64,000 nt of DNA from Exophiala sp. HKRS030 (GCA_023897205.1 JAHWDD010000004.1:4650001-4714000); one strand, 5' to 3'; positions 10,499 through 20,614 are shown, numbered from the stretch's first letter. A program made the numbers and translations. The notes: generated by a model not told the origin, from the letters alone.

Positions 10499-12142
10499 AT
10501 GGTCACTGTACCCGGTGTTCTGCGACGGTCTAGCACCGTCAACATTGTCGAGAATGGAGGAGGGTCCAGCGGAGAGTCGTCCCGACGTCCTTCTCTCGCA
10601 GACGCACCCGCCCCTCGACGGCCTAGCTTAGCTGGTCTAAGTCTACGGCTCTCCTCACGGTCGAAGCGATCAGGGTCAGGGTCTGTCAAGGAGATGAACG
10701 CAATGGCTGAAATGGCAGCGTCAGTAGTCCACCCCCAGTCGTCCGCCCGACAAATGACAATGTCTCTTGTCCGTGAGGGAAAGAGGATATGCTAACACAC
10801 ACGTGCCCACATGTATCACAGTCAAAAGCTGGGTCGAGCCTTCTTCTCCTTGCCGGACGAAATCATCATACAGATCTTGTGCTACCTCGGCCAGAGTGAT
10901 GTGTTCGCACTTCGACTCACCTCTCGCTCGATGAATTCGTTCCTGAACGCCCACGCCTGTCCGATAACGCGATCGATCCTCTTTCGGTGCGCCCGCGAGA
11001 GGACGGCGGATGACACCGCGGAAGATGAGGTGGTCGAGCGGAAAGCACAATACACCTACAACTACATGCAGACATTGTATCCGCAGCCCACGCCGTGTCC
11101 GTCGCTGGAATATATGCTGCAGATGTTGAGACGGCAGGCTCAGATTGACAAGATGCTGTCCGTGACCATGAGCTTCGTGCAGATGAGGGTCTATATGATG
11201 CCGAGTTGTCCACGGTTCTCGGACTTTCGGCCCTACAGGGACAAGCTCACCCGGCGCATGCATTTGGCCGCGTGGACGATATCTCATTTTCTCGAAAAGT
11301 ACAGGGACCTCCTGATTCACGTTCATCCTCACCACGAGAGACTCGAAGAGAACAGTAACCACCCGGCCACGTCCCCGACCGATGAAGCAGCCTTGCCGAG
11401 CTTGTCACCTTGCCCAGAGTGCAACGAGGGTCTCAAGTCGTTGCTGCGATCGTACCCGGGCACCGAGATCATCCCGGCGTACCACTTCTACGATCTCTGC
11501 CGACAACATCTGCGGGCCCTGAGTCGAGCACCGACTTACGCTGGGACCATCGAGCGGCGGTTGCGAGGATGGAGCCGCAAATCTCCCACGGAGGCGGATC
11601 TGGCCATCTTTGTGATATTCGGTGGCATTTCGGAACTGTCCAAGTTGAGCATGCTCAAAGGCAGCTACACGCAGCGCATCAACATGATTGGCTCTTTCTG
11701 GGACAGGGTCATGCTCGCTGTGAGCTCAAGTGGCATCCTCGACTACAGTCCTTCTTCGTCTTCCCCGTCGTCGTATGCGCAAACGGCGGATACGTCCGAC
11801 GAGTTACTGCCTGGGTCTCTGAACTCGACATTCAAGAACATCTCGCAAGACAGTCTCTTGGCGGTACCGATCTTTGATCGCTTCATCAGTGCATCCGACG
11901 AGTGGATTACCAGGATGTATGAGGTCGTGAGACCCGGCGATCAATTGGCGACGGCTTTTGGGTTCGTACAGAATGTTCTAGCTGGGAAGAAAGAACCGCC
12001 TCCTGGTCTCGACACGATCGGTGGTTTTGACTCTGATACCGAGTCCGGGTCCATCTCTGGATCCGAAGGTGCAGTGAATCAAGGACAGAGCAACAGCGAC
12101 TTTGACTTTCTTGCCCCAGTCAAGGGATTTGATGACTATTGA
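10499..12142 (+). CDS. F-box protein
   Basis: Two exons, 10499-10719 and 10822-12142, give 513 residues. The 102-nt intron has GTCAGT, a CTAAC branch site and CACAG; it joins a Ser/Arg-rich N-terminus to the F-box. The F-box spans residues ~80-125 (FFSLPDEIIIQILCYL then LRLTSRSMNSFL), the Skp1-binding segment of SCF ubiquitin ligase receptors. The remaining ~390 residues have no WD40 or LRR repeats that I recognise, and the tail is acidic and Ser-rich (residues ~460-505). Substrate adaptor function is inferred from the F-box alone. A long antisense open frame across exon 2 is a shadow. Confidence 0.85.
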
Positions 12143-12976
12143 ATATCAGTGGTCCCCTGGAAGCTCGATGGCGGTGATGACTGGTCTCGATGTGCAGTGA
12201 GTTCTTGTTATTATCCACCCTCTCTCACTGCAAAACCCGGTTCCACACAAAACTTTTTGATGAAGATGGAGAAAGAAAATGTACCATTACTTCCTACCGA
12301 GTATTAAGTAAAAGTGTATCAGTAACGACACCTAGGTAAAGCATTTTTATTTTACGGTTTCATGTACCAATATTATGAGACATTTTCTGAGACATTTTCC
12401 GAAACATTCTGCGGCTTTTGGTTCCCATTCATGGTTCCCAATCATGATTCTTATTCATTACCTTCATTACCTACACTGTTGCCTCCTGAAGACTCGAGGA
12501 CAAGGTTTGTTTTCACCTTTGGTACGGCGTGAAATCTCTCATTGTGTGAATTTTTCCTTTCTTGCTGCTGCCTAGAGGGTTCGAGAACCAGCCGGGGAGG
12601 TATAAGTATGTGGTGTTTCCCCCTCTCTGGCCTCGAATTTCCTTTCCTCCTTCGTTGCTGAGGACCATTCAGAGACAGCGTTCTAGAGTTCCTTTTCTCT
12701 TGTGTCCTTTTTGTTGTATATATATATACACACATTCGTGGATCTTATCACTCGATCCATCCATATTTGCAACCCCAACATTCGAAAAAACAAGATCCTG
12801 GGGTTTGGTTTTGTCTTTGGGAACTTCGATTCTTCAACACAACCTTGTATCCTCCATCACCACCATCACAGACCAACCAATTGATTACTATGTGATATTA
12901 TGCCGTTGCCTCTTTTTCGACATGTCGACAGTTCAAGGATATGTTTCAAAAAGAGTCCTTCCTATTGAGAGCCGTT
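12143..12976. other. Intergenic region at the left edge of the gene-remnant island
   Basis: No gene supported. Contains a (TA)n/(CA)n patch near 12717-12734. Short open frames to 12.97 kb have no domain; coding-like sequence begins at about 12977. Confidence 0.5.
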
Positions 12977-13627
12977 TAGGCAAAGACGAAACACTGCAAA
13001 GACAAAAGATTCGACAAGTATCATGACACAAATTGGGATACCAAAGTCATTGGCGAGGATAACAGCGACGAGGAAACCTTCGACGACGACAGGTATTACG
13101 AGTACGACTCCAAGAGAGATGGCCTCGAGGCTATTCACTCCAATATATCTCGTTGATCGCGACCGGCTATTTGAAGAGATGCGCAAACGACCTGCGCGGG
13201 TTTCCGATGTATTGAACCCGATCGAACGCTTACGCGTAATCAGTCTTCCCTCGCAGGTTATCTCAACCTACGGGATACCCACGAACTCTTGGAAACCGTC
13301 GAAACTCTCCTAGAAGAAAAGCGTGGATTTGTCGTGGGCGGGTGCAAGTTATCGTCGACCTTCCGTAAGGAGGCACAACCTTATCGACTTGGCGCCGGCG
13401 ATGAAGAGGTCTCGAACCAGCGTCCAGTGCCATTTCCCCTGCCACACTCCACTCCTTCATTCAAACTCCGCCACACCCTTATCGACAAGCTCAAGGCACA
13501 TCAGATCGAGGGTGTCAACTTTCTCTGGAGTAAGACCGCTTCACAGTCGACGGAGAAGTCTGGAACTTTGCACGGCGACGACAAGGGGCTGGGAAAGACC
13601 GTCCACCGGTCGTCGCTTTCCTTCTGA
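12977..13627 (+). pseudogene. SNF2-family helicase remnant, N-terminal part with Walker A
   Basis: One frame reads as a protein for ~215 codons but is interrupted by TGA at 13154-13156 and TGA at 13172-13174, and ends at a stop near 13625. Before the stops is an acidic segment rich in Asp, Glu and Tyr. After them comes LKAHQIEGVNFLW, the typical entry to an SNF2 ATPase domain, and then DDKGLGKT at 13577-13600, a Walker A. The usual GxxLADDMGLGKT is altered here (GTLHGDDKGLGKT). The expected DEAH, SAT and later motifs do not follow on this strand. I read it as a decayed SNF2-type gene; splicing around the two early stops cannot be ruled out, but the lack of a downstream ATPase core argues against function. 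Confidence 0.65.
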
Positions 13628-13739
13628 CTGTCTGCCTCAACCCCACAAGGGTCTCTAGTTCTGGTGTCAAACTTTTCGCGTCGTGATGGTCTGTCCCATC
13701 CACAGTGATAACATCGGGCTCGGGTGCAATGATCTAGGG

Positions 13740-14441
13740 AGCGTCCTCGTCCAGACCATGGGAAGTGAAGGAGATCCCTCTTCATAAATGGTGAGCTTGC
13801 CACCGGTACCTGCGTCGCCGTACTGGGCATCATGAATATGACGGCATGCGTACCGTAGCTTTGGGGACTACCCGACGAGACACTCTGCTGCATTCAGCCG
13901 ATTGAGATAGTTGGGTGCTGTCTCATCGGTTCTTGTCATGTAGAAGTAGGTTGAGAATCCGGCATCATCAGTCGCCTCTGTCAGTTGCTGGGCGATCTGG
14001 GCCTTGGCTGAGTGGGACCGTGTTCAAATTATCAAACCGCATGTCGGTACAAGAGAGGAACAGGAGTCTATGCACAGCCATATCTCTCAACCCCTTGGTC
14101 GATGGGGTTGGCGGTCCGGCCGAGGCGGCGGGGGCCGCTGGACGAGGCGGATTCAGGTACTTGGCCCATTTCTTCCAGATGCCCTTGTACACGTGCTTCT
14201 CAATGGCTCTGGGTTCCACTTCCACAGCACATATGTTGTACATCGGGACCGCATCACCTGGGCGAATGAAACCTTCTCCCACCTTGATCTGACTAGCCAT
14301 GGTCCATCGAAGTTGACAGCGGCCAAGGATGGCGTTCAGAACAGTCTTGGTGGTGTGGCCACCATCCAACATGTCTTTGGCGTCCAGGGATGCGAAGGCC
14401 TTTGGGTCGAAGATGAACATTGGCCATCCCTGGTACTTGGT
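13740..14441 (-). pseudogene. SNF2-helicase-like remnant, inverted
   Basis: On the reverse strand 14441-13968 reads as coding (TKYQGWPMFIFDP, then a charged segment IEKHVYKGIWKKWAKYL). A second segment, needing a frame change, runs ~14020-13740 and includes TEATDDAGFSTYF, LNRLNAAECLVG, a TAG at 13870-13868, then SPKLRYACRHIHDA. This order resembles the region between the two helicase lobes of a fungal SNF2-like protein family, recalled from memory. The same peptide order occurs, diverged, on the plus strand at 17.2-17.4 kb. The frameshift and stop make an intact product unlikely. A plus-strand open frame over the same DNA (14004-14606) is also acidic and coding-like near its end, so strand assignment of the outer part is less sure. 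Confidence 0.55.
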
Positions 14442-15269
14442 GAAAGTGAGTACTTGGAATCGTGGGCGTCGAAAGAGGGCGTTACTGATGAAGGATTAGC
14501 CACCGTCTATGCTAAAGACAACGACGCCAGCGTTGCTTTGAAGGATGATGCGAACCCGAATTCCCAGTTGGGCGAGGACTTTGACTCCTCTGAGGCCGAA
14601 GGTTAGAAAGCCAATGTCATGTGTCCTTGCCGCCGCATTCGTGTTCTCCTTGGTGGACAATCAACAATTCCCTATCCGCTTGGGGTGTGAGTCGAACCTA
14701 AGAACGCGGAAGATTTGCAAGACAGTCATTAAGGGATCGGATATGACGCCCAGCTCCCATCGGATCGGATCTGATCTAGGGACTTCGACCACAGCGCCCA
14801 ATGTGTTAATGCCATTTAGCACAAAAATCCAGGCAGCAATAGATTCGACGTTTTACGCCAATTACCATCCAAAGGGACTGGTACAAGCCATATATATATG
14901 TGTGTTCTTTCGAACAATGGTCATTGAGGCTCGATACGGCAATGTATCTTGCGAGCCTCTGGTACACGGCTAAGAACCGTAAGGCCAGCCCCTGGTCAGA
15001 TGGAAGATCTTTTACGGCTTTCAGATGAAGCAGCAGCAGGACAACTGTCATCGAGATGGAAAAAAGAAAAAAAGACTGTACTATCAAAGTGGACAAACTG
15101 ATGACTTGAGCCTCGTGTACGATTAGACTCATCACCACACTACAACCTTGAGTCGTTGGGGTATATGGCACCTTTCTTCATTCAAGGCTCACTTCTTTGA
15201 CAGGGCATAATGATACCTAATTGGACGTCAAGGAATCAACTTATGTTTGTTTGAGGCAACGCCAGGTCC
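14442..15269. other. Non-coding or decayed sequence inside the remnant island
   Basis: No domain recognised. A plus-strand open frame ending at 14606 has an acidic tail that might be another remnant. A (TA)n patch lies near 14891-14900. Confidence 0.4.
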
Positions 15270-15590
15270 ATGATGATCAACGCAAAGCTTCTCAATGTGG
15301 CACTATCACGAGCCAAAGACGGCTTGTATATCGTTGACCACTGGCCTTCTATCATGCAGCTTCCAGCGAGCCAACTTCTACGTCAAGTTTTGACACATAT
15401 GGAATTCAGATTCCCTCGGTTTGTGATCAACGCTGGTAGATCGCCCATCTACACAAAATTCGAAACTGAACTCAATCAGGCTGTACCAAGACTCATTCGA
15501 GCAAACGCAATTGCAGGGCGGCGTGAGGAGCAATACATCGCCAGACGAAGTCTCCTTCAAGCTGAGCTCGACCACATCAAAGGTGACTAG
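15270..15590 (+). pseudogene. SF1 (Upf1/DNA2-like) helicase C-terminal fragment
   Basis: This 106-codon stretch contains NVALSRAKDGLYIV, the motif VI segment of superfamily 1 helicases of the AAA_11/AAA_12 (Upf1/Dna2/NAM7) type, followed by ~80 coding-like residues. Upstream the expected motifs I-V are absent in all frames that I can read, so this is a fragment, not a gene. It is unrelated in superfamily to the SNF2-like pieces around it, so at least two different genes contributed to the island. Confidence 0.6.
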
Positions 15591-15592
15591 GT

Positions 15593-16084
15593 ATGGTACA
15601 TGGACAGCAGACACGGATTTCCTCGCTGGGTGGGAGCTCGCCGCCGATTTCAAGCAAACTTGTTCTGTGGCGTCAAGCGAAAGAGGGCTATATTTGGAAC
15701 CCAGCGCCAGCATTTTTTCTAAAGAAGGCGCTTGTAGCTGCTATCCTAATCAACAACATAGTACGCGACACTGGTCACGCCAATGATGAACCCTTTTCTC
15801 ACGCTAGGTCCGTCAGACCGTTTGCAAAGTCAGTCGGGACCAGATCACTCAACCCAACATTATTGGGTGGTGGGAAGCCGACCTTGATCTCGACAGTGAA
15901 GTCCATCCTCCTGGTCAACAGCGACGTTAACAAGCGCAGAGACGAGTCAATCCTCGGACAAGAAGACGAAGTCTGGGTACTGTTTTCAGCGGGCGAGAGC
16001 GGCTGTGACATGGTCATCAAGACGACAGCGGGTCACAGCGACGTCGACGAGGGCCGAGCACATTGCGCAATGCAATGCGACTAA
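15593..16084 (+). pseudogene. Unrecognised coding-like remnant
   Basis: An open frame of 163 codons. Its first ~50 residues (KLVLWRQAKEGYIWNPAP, FFLKKALVAAILINNIVRDTGH) look like genuine protein, but no family is recognised. The second half crosses the left arm of the inverted repeat at 15898-15955, and an equally good peptide is read there on the other strand. Product and function are unknown. Confidence 0.3.
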
Positions 16085-16204
16085 GGAGGCTATCTATCTC
16101 AAACAGCTCGTGAAGGAGCTGAGACGGACCATTGACGGGCCAATGGAGGATTAACTCGTCTCTGCGCTGGTTGACGTCGCTGTTGACCAGGAGGATCGAC
16201 TTCA
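15898..16204. repeat. Short imperfect inverted repeat (~58-bp arms)
   Basis: Arm 1 at 15898-15955 and the reverse complement of arm 2 at ~16146-16204 match over about 58 bp with roughly four or five mismatches, separated by ~190 bp. The shared core includes CTCCTGGTCAACAGCGACGT. Both arms encode SSLRxLTSLLTRRxDF when read outwards-to-inwards on opposite strands, so a piece of coding sequence seems to have been duplicated in inverted orientation. No target-site duplication or transposase was seen. Confidence 0.75.
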
Positions 16205-16259
16205 GACAGAGCAATAAGAATCTAAAGTTGAATACAAGTATCATTCCCCGAGACAGAAT

Positions 16260-17470
16260 TGCGTGCAGAATGAGTTCGAGTTTCGATTCTCGACGATTCT
16301 AGTGTGCAAGTCACGGTGCCAATCGCCATCATTGGATCTGTGTGGAGAGAGATTCTCGATCGGCTTCGAGCGCCTCCTTGGGTCGGTAAGTCTCACTGTG
16401 TTCCTATCCTTTCATGCTCTCCGTGTGTTTCCGTGACTGATGGTTATCACACAGGCCGACGACGTACCAGCACATCGGCCTCACAGGCACGGAAGACTAC
16501 CATCAAGAACTTGGAAGACGAAGCAGAAGCTTACTAGAATAGCGCAGGGATGGGACCAGACCAAGTCAGCGAGCGGTTTGATGCTAGCAAGCCTATCGAC
16601 CCAGAAACTATCGACGCACTGATCGACGATGACGACCTGATCTCAATGAGAATCAAACAGCTTACTAATAAAACCCCGAAGAAGAAAGGACAGAACGGTG
16701 GGTGTTGAATCGAGTTCTTTGTGGGATATTGAGAAACATGACTCTCGAGTATCACGCGTCTTCTCCGAGATATTTGCAGCCAGAATCTCGGCAGGTTCAT
16801 TCGAGAAGCGAGACATATCATATTTCGTCAGGTGTCATACCGACCTATGGACGTTTCCTTCCCTCACAACTCCTACCTCTACCACGTGGGAATATCGACT
16901 GGCAATGGCTAGAGATAGACCGTTCATACCCTCAGAGTACTTCGTACCATACGACAAGAGCAGTCATGCCAAGGGAAGCATTATGGAAGTTCGTTTGGCG
17001 GCATCGAAGGAGGTTTTGGAGGTGAAAGTTCCAGCATGGAAAGGTGATGGTGAACGGATGGAGCTTGGTCAAGGGCTGATTGGTTTGGGCACCAGCATCC
17101 TTGCAGGCCAACCTCTTCCTGCAAGTCCATCGTTCACGACTCGACGGCTGTCCTCGACGCATGCTCGCAAACACTCGCGAGAGGTTGTCGTCGGGGCGCA
17201 AAGACAGTCTGCATGAATGGCACTGCAGCAAGCTTTCACGACTTGACCGAGGCGACCAGCGATAGCGAATTCTCGACCTATTCTCATCCAACTAATAGTG
17301 CTAATGAAACTCTGCCTAATTATCTGCATCGCATAAACGCCGCCTGGTGCCTAGTCGGGCAGTTGCCAAAGCTCGGATACGCCTGCTGACACATCTTCGA
17401 CGCTTGTTTTCCTCCTTCTTCCTTTCTATCACGAGATTCTGGTGAACAAGAACACTCTTTGAGAGAGAGC
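16260..17470 (+). pseudogene. SNF2-helicase-like remnant, direct orientation
   Basis: Coding-like pieces in several frames lie in order on the plus strand. A convincing intron signal (GTAAGT at 16387, CACAG ending at 16455) separates the first two. Another piece (DPETIDALIDDDDLISMRIK near 16600-16660) is followed by a frame change. A last piece covers 17138-17389: DSTAVLDAC, then TEATSDSEFSTYS, LHRINAAWCLVG and QLPKLGYAC before TGA at 17387-17389. This last piece matches the inverted remnant at 13.7-14.0 kb in peptide order but is clearly diverged. The frame changes and stops indicate decay. The exact exon limits cannot be given. Confidence 0.5.
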
Positions 17471-17571
17471 GAAGTCTGCAAAGGCACGACAAGAGTATCA
17501 ACCAACTGGATACGTTGTCGTGTCTGAATCCTCAAATCCATCAACATCGCAATAAAATTTGATCCCAGTCA

Positions 17572-18355
17572 TTGTCATCGGACTCTGGCAACTTAAAAAC
17601 ATTCCTGGCAGTCTATGTCAACCCAAACACCTCCAACAAAGAAATGGCGAGATACATCGCGGCGACTGTCAACGGCTGGTATCTTCAGGAGTCATATCCA
17701 AACCATGAGCCTCTTGAGGCTATCAGAACTCTCGCGATCAAGTCCACAATCAGCATAAAAGCCAAGATCATGAATGATCCTGTGAAAACCTTTGAGGTGT
17801 CTACGTTCCCGGCATTCGAAGGTGATATATATTCGATGCACCGAGTCCCAGGCTCGTGCTCACGCCTTTTTTTTTAAATCTGAAGATGACAGTACGCGAC
17901 AGGGCATGCCAAACACTCCGTCGTCCGCAGGCTTACAACGTCGTCCCGCTGCTCCTGTTCTCGACGAAATCCAGTCTTTCTCACCACCTTCTTCTGCTGC
18001 GCTCCTTGAATGGGAAGGATTCAGCCAAAATGGTCGGGATTTTCCTTGATTCTGCCATCCCAATACACGGGCTGTGTTATGGATGCTTCTTCTACACAAC
18101 ATGGCGTATCCGATATACAGGAAACCACATCATCATCAGAGTATCCCCCCAAAATTATGGGCAACCTGCTCGCATTCTGGAACGCACTGTGTTCCGGGAC
18201 CTTCGGAAAGATGACAACATGTGTTTCTGTTTCTGTCGTTGACGATATCAAATGGACTGAAAAATCACTCACCCTTGTGGTAAGGCTACGAGAGCGATCC
18301 CCAGAACAAGGCCACTCTGAAAACCACTCAAGCATACATGACGACACAAGTTGAC
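17572..18355 (+). pseudogene. Unrecognised multi-segment coding remnant or spliced orphan gene
   Basis: Three consecutive coding-like segments lie in alternating frames: 17572-~17820 (FLAVYVNPNTSNKEMARYI...), ~17886-18048 (Pro/Ser-rich, LDEIQSFSPPSSAALLEWEG), and ~18049-18355. The first shift could be a 64-nt intron (GTGATA at 17822, TGCTCAC branch-like site, AAG at 17885) or an insertion in the nine-T run at 17867-17875. The second shift returns to the first frame, and no acceptable intron was found. No family is recognised. It may be a small orphan gene or another decayed piece. Confidence 0.35.
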
Positions 18356-18553
18356 TCGTAATCTGGTTGGTGTTATGTGTATGGAGAGTAACCATAAAGA
18401 CTTTTTGGTGTATACTATACACAGTAAACAGTAGCTCTGTATTATTGTATCAATCCAAAACATCATATCTCTCTCATTTATATCTGCATGATCAAACTCA
18501 GGCATGTGTCCATGATACATGACAATGATTGACTACCTTGCACCCGTTGGTCA

Positions 18554-19348
18554 TCAGATGCTATGATACAGCTCTCTGATTCGTTGAATCTCGTCACGAA
18601 CGACTTCATGTCGTAACATTTGAGCTAGAAGCCCCTCGAGGTAGTTTCCTCTGTGAATTCTCAGACAATACATATCCGTCGATACACAGTAGTCTATCGC
18701 CCTCCGTGTCCTGTGATCCATCATTTCCGAGCTCGGAGGATGAATGTACCACCAGAACTGCATATCGTACCAGTTCTTACATGAGTCCGACAGGGTCTGT
18801 TTGTGAAAAGAAGGTCAACGCTGACCTCTTCTCGACCTAAAAGGCTCCTCGGTCTCCCGATCGCGTCCTACATCGTCAAACTCGAGGTCCCAGCCCCAGA
18901 CCGACGGGTTGGGAAGGGGAGTCGCAAACTCGTGCCGCCTCGTCGCCGGGGTTCCACCTTCCGTAGGGTACGTCGGCGCGTTGGGTTCTGGCTCGTCGGG
19001 CTGAAAAATGGGTTGATGAGGGGCAGGAGGTTCTTCCAACTCCGAGTACCTCGGCCGTCTGACTGACGGGTCCCTGCCGTATCGACTATGACTTTGACTC
19101 GTGGAGAAGCCAGGACCGTAGCTCGAGTAGGTGTTGTCTCGAGTATAAGACGAGCGAGACGTCGAACTTCCATATGCTGGTCGACTACTCGATCCCGTAT
19201 ATCGATCAGATCCAGATCGGGATCCGGATTGAGTTGTATCTCTCGAGTAAGAAGAGTGACTGGGCCTTGTATTTTGATTACCTCGGCCAGTGCCACTGAA
19301 ACCGGAAGTGTTGCGACCTGAGGAAGATGAACAGTATCCTGACGGCAT
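18554..19348 (-). CDS. Orphan Ser/Tyr/Arg-rich protein with conserved-looking C-terminus
   Basis: Two exons on the reverse strand, 19348-18872 and 18796-18554, encode 239 residues. The 75-nt intron (GTAGGA, TTGAC branch-like site, AACAG) joins in phase 0 and avoids the TGA that ends the unspliced frame. The N-terminal ~105 residues are low complexity, rich in Ser, Gly, Arg, Tyr and Thr, followed by a Pro/Glu-rich stretch. Residues ~150-239 are ordered and helical (FDD/TLSDSCKNWYDMQFWWYI, GLLAQMLRHEVVRDEIQRIR). No known family is recognised. The start was set at 19348 because the sequence further upstream looks untranslated. The gene model depends on an intron that I cannot test. Confidence 0.6.
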
Positions 19349-19706
19349 GTTGCTTGAACAATAGTCAGTTGCAAGATGGGTGCTTGATATGATATAACGG
19401 ATATGAGTAAAACCTCTTGTCGTTGCCGACACTGTTTTGAAGATTTTGGACCGCCGAAAACTTTTTGGAAACGACCAAAGAAGTCTGGAACGGGAAATAT
19501 ACCAAGGGAGAAACGATAGCATCAAATCCATCTCTCTCTCTCTATGTATATATATCATCCTCGTCCAACCAGACCTGAGACTGTTGGCACCGTCACTTGC
19601 TCTGACACACTAGGCAGGCTGGTCCGTTGGACACGCGGGTTTACCAAAGCACCCACCCCTTTTCAAAGTTCAAACAAAACTCCGATCGTCATCGTCGACG
19701 AGAGGC
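19349..19706. other. Intergenic region with CT/TA microsatellite
   Basis: Leader and promoter of the orphan gene, and 3' flank of the luciferase-like gene. A (TC)n(TA)n tract lies at about 19530-19556. No gene seen. Confidence 0.5.
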
Positions 19707-20614
19707 TCAGGACCTCACGACACTCGCGTCCGTCATGAACCCGATCCCGGCCTTGATGATTTCGATCAACGTGTCCACCTCGTCGTCACTCCTGGCGGAA
19801 TAGAGCAAGACGTAATTCGCCGGGACGACTTTCTTGCCCAAGAACGACACGCCCGAGAGGGCGTGGAGCTGGCCCCAACCGGCCCGGATCACCTTGGCCG
19901 CGTCCTTGGGCGACAGTACCACGTGGGCCGAGTAGTCCGTGTTCGTGTGGACGTGGGAGACTTCTCGCGTGTGGCCACTCCCCAGGGCGTAGACCGGACA
20001 GGAGTCCGCCACCCACATGGCGTCGGTGTGCCGTTCGTACTGGGAGAGTTTGAACTGGACCAAGTCCGGGTTCTGTTTGACCAGGGAAACGAAGTCGGAC
20101 AAGAATTTCTGTTCGTGGGGACCCTCGGTTATTATCAACGTGACACGACGCCCCTCTTGAGACCATGACCGAGAAAAAAAAAGAATCAAATGTTGACCAC
20201 GCCACTGTGTGGACATACCTGTTGAACTTCCTTGGGACCGTGTTGGTCAAGTTGTCTCTGTGGGATCGGATGTGGACCGACAGATGGCCTCGAACCGTCC
20301 CTTGACTTCTGCGCCTTCGTGGGCTCCCATTCCTCCCCCAGCCACGATCTTTGATCGGCGTCCTCCTCGGCCTTGCTCACGTCCGTCATGTCGATCCCCA
20401 TCAACCGCAATATGTTGGTGGCTGTCCATCCAAACACGTTTGACGGGAGACCCCCTGGGCCGTAGCTGAGGAACAGTCTGTAGTCTTTCCACGCGATTCG
20501 GCCAAGCATCAACGAAGCCAGGGCCGCGACGGCGATCGCTGAATATTGCTTTCTCGGGTCATGGCGAACGCTGTTTACAAAGCCCAGGGCGAGGTCGTGT
20601 GCTCTTTGTGCCAT
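19707..20614 (-). CDS. Fungal luciferase (Luz)-family protein
   Basis: Two exons on the reverse strand, 20614-20219 and 20153-19707, encode 280 residues; the 65-nt intron runs from GTATGT to AAGAG, phase 0. Residues ~24-44 form a hydrophobic N-terminal segment, probably a membrane anchor. The C-terminal domain holds TREVSHVH (194-201), the motif AGWGQLHALSG (223-233), and NYVLLYSARSDDEV with KAGIGFMT near the end. From memory these match the fungal luciferase of Neonothopanus nambi (267 residues), including the N-terminal anchor, a DYxxFL segment and the KGWGQRHPLAG motif. That enzyme oxidises 3-hydroxyhispidin with O2 to emit light. No hispidin synthase or hispidin hydroxylase lies nearby, and this lineage is not known to glow, so the substrate is unknown. 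Family assignment is strong; function is open. Confidence 0.85.

Noticed and set aside
10721..11362. 213-codon reverse-strand open frame over the F-box gene
   Set aside because: Antisense shadow of a GC-rich exon; the sense strand has the conserved F-box.
12575..12605. GGTTCGAGAACC-like sequence suggesting a tRNA T-arm
   Set aside because: No acceptor stem, D-arm or anticodon arm could be folded around it.
15898..16204. The inverted repeat as terminal repeats of a small transposon
   Set aside because: Arms are coding-like, the loop is ~190 bp without a recognisable element, and no target-site duplication was found.
19349..19558. 70-residue N-terminal extension of the orphan gene from an ATG at 19558
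   Set aside because: The extension is read from a CT/TA microsatellite and AT-rich leader; the product looks untranslated.
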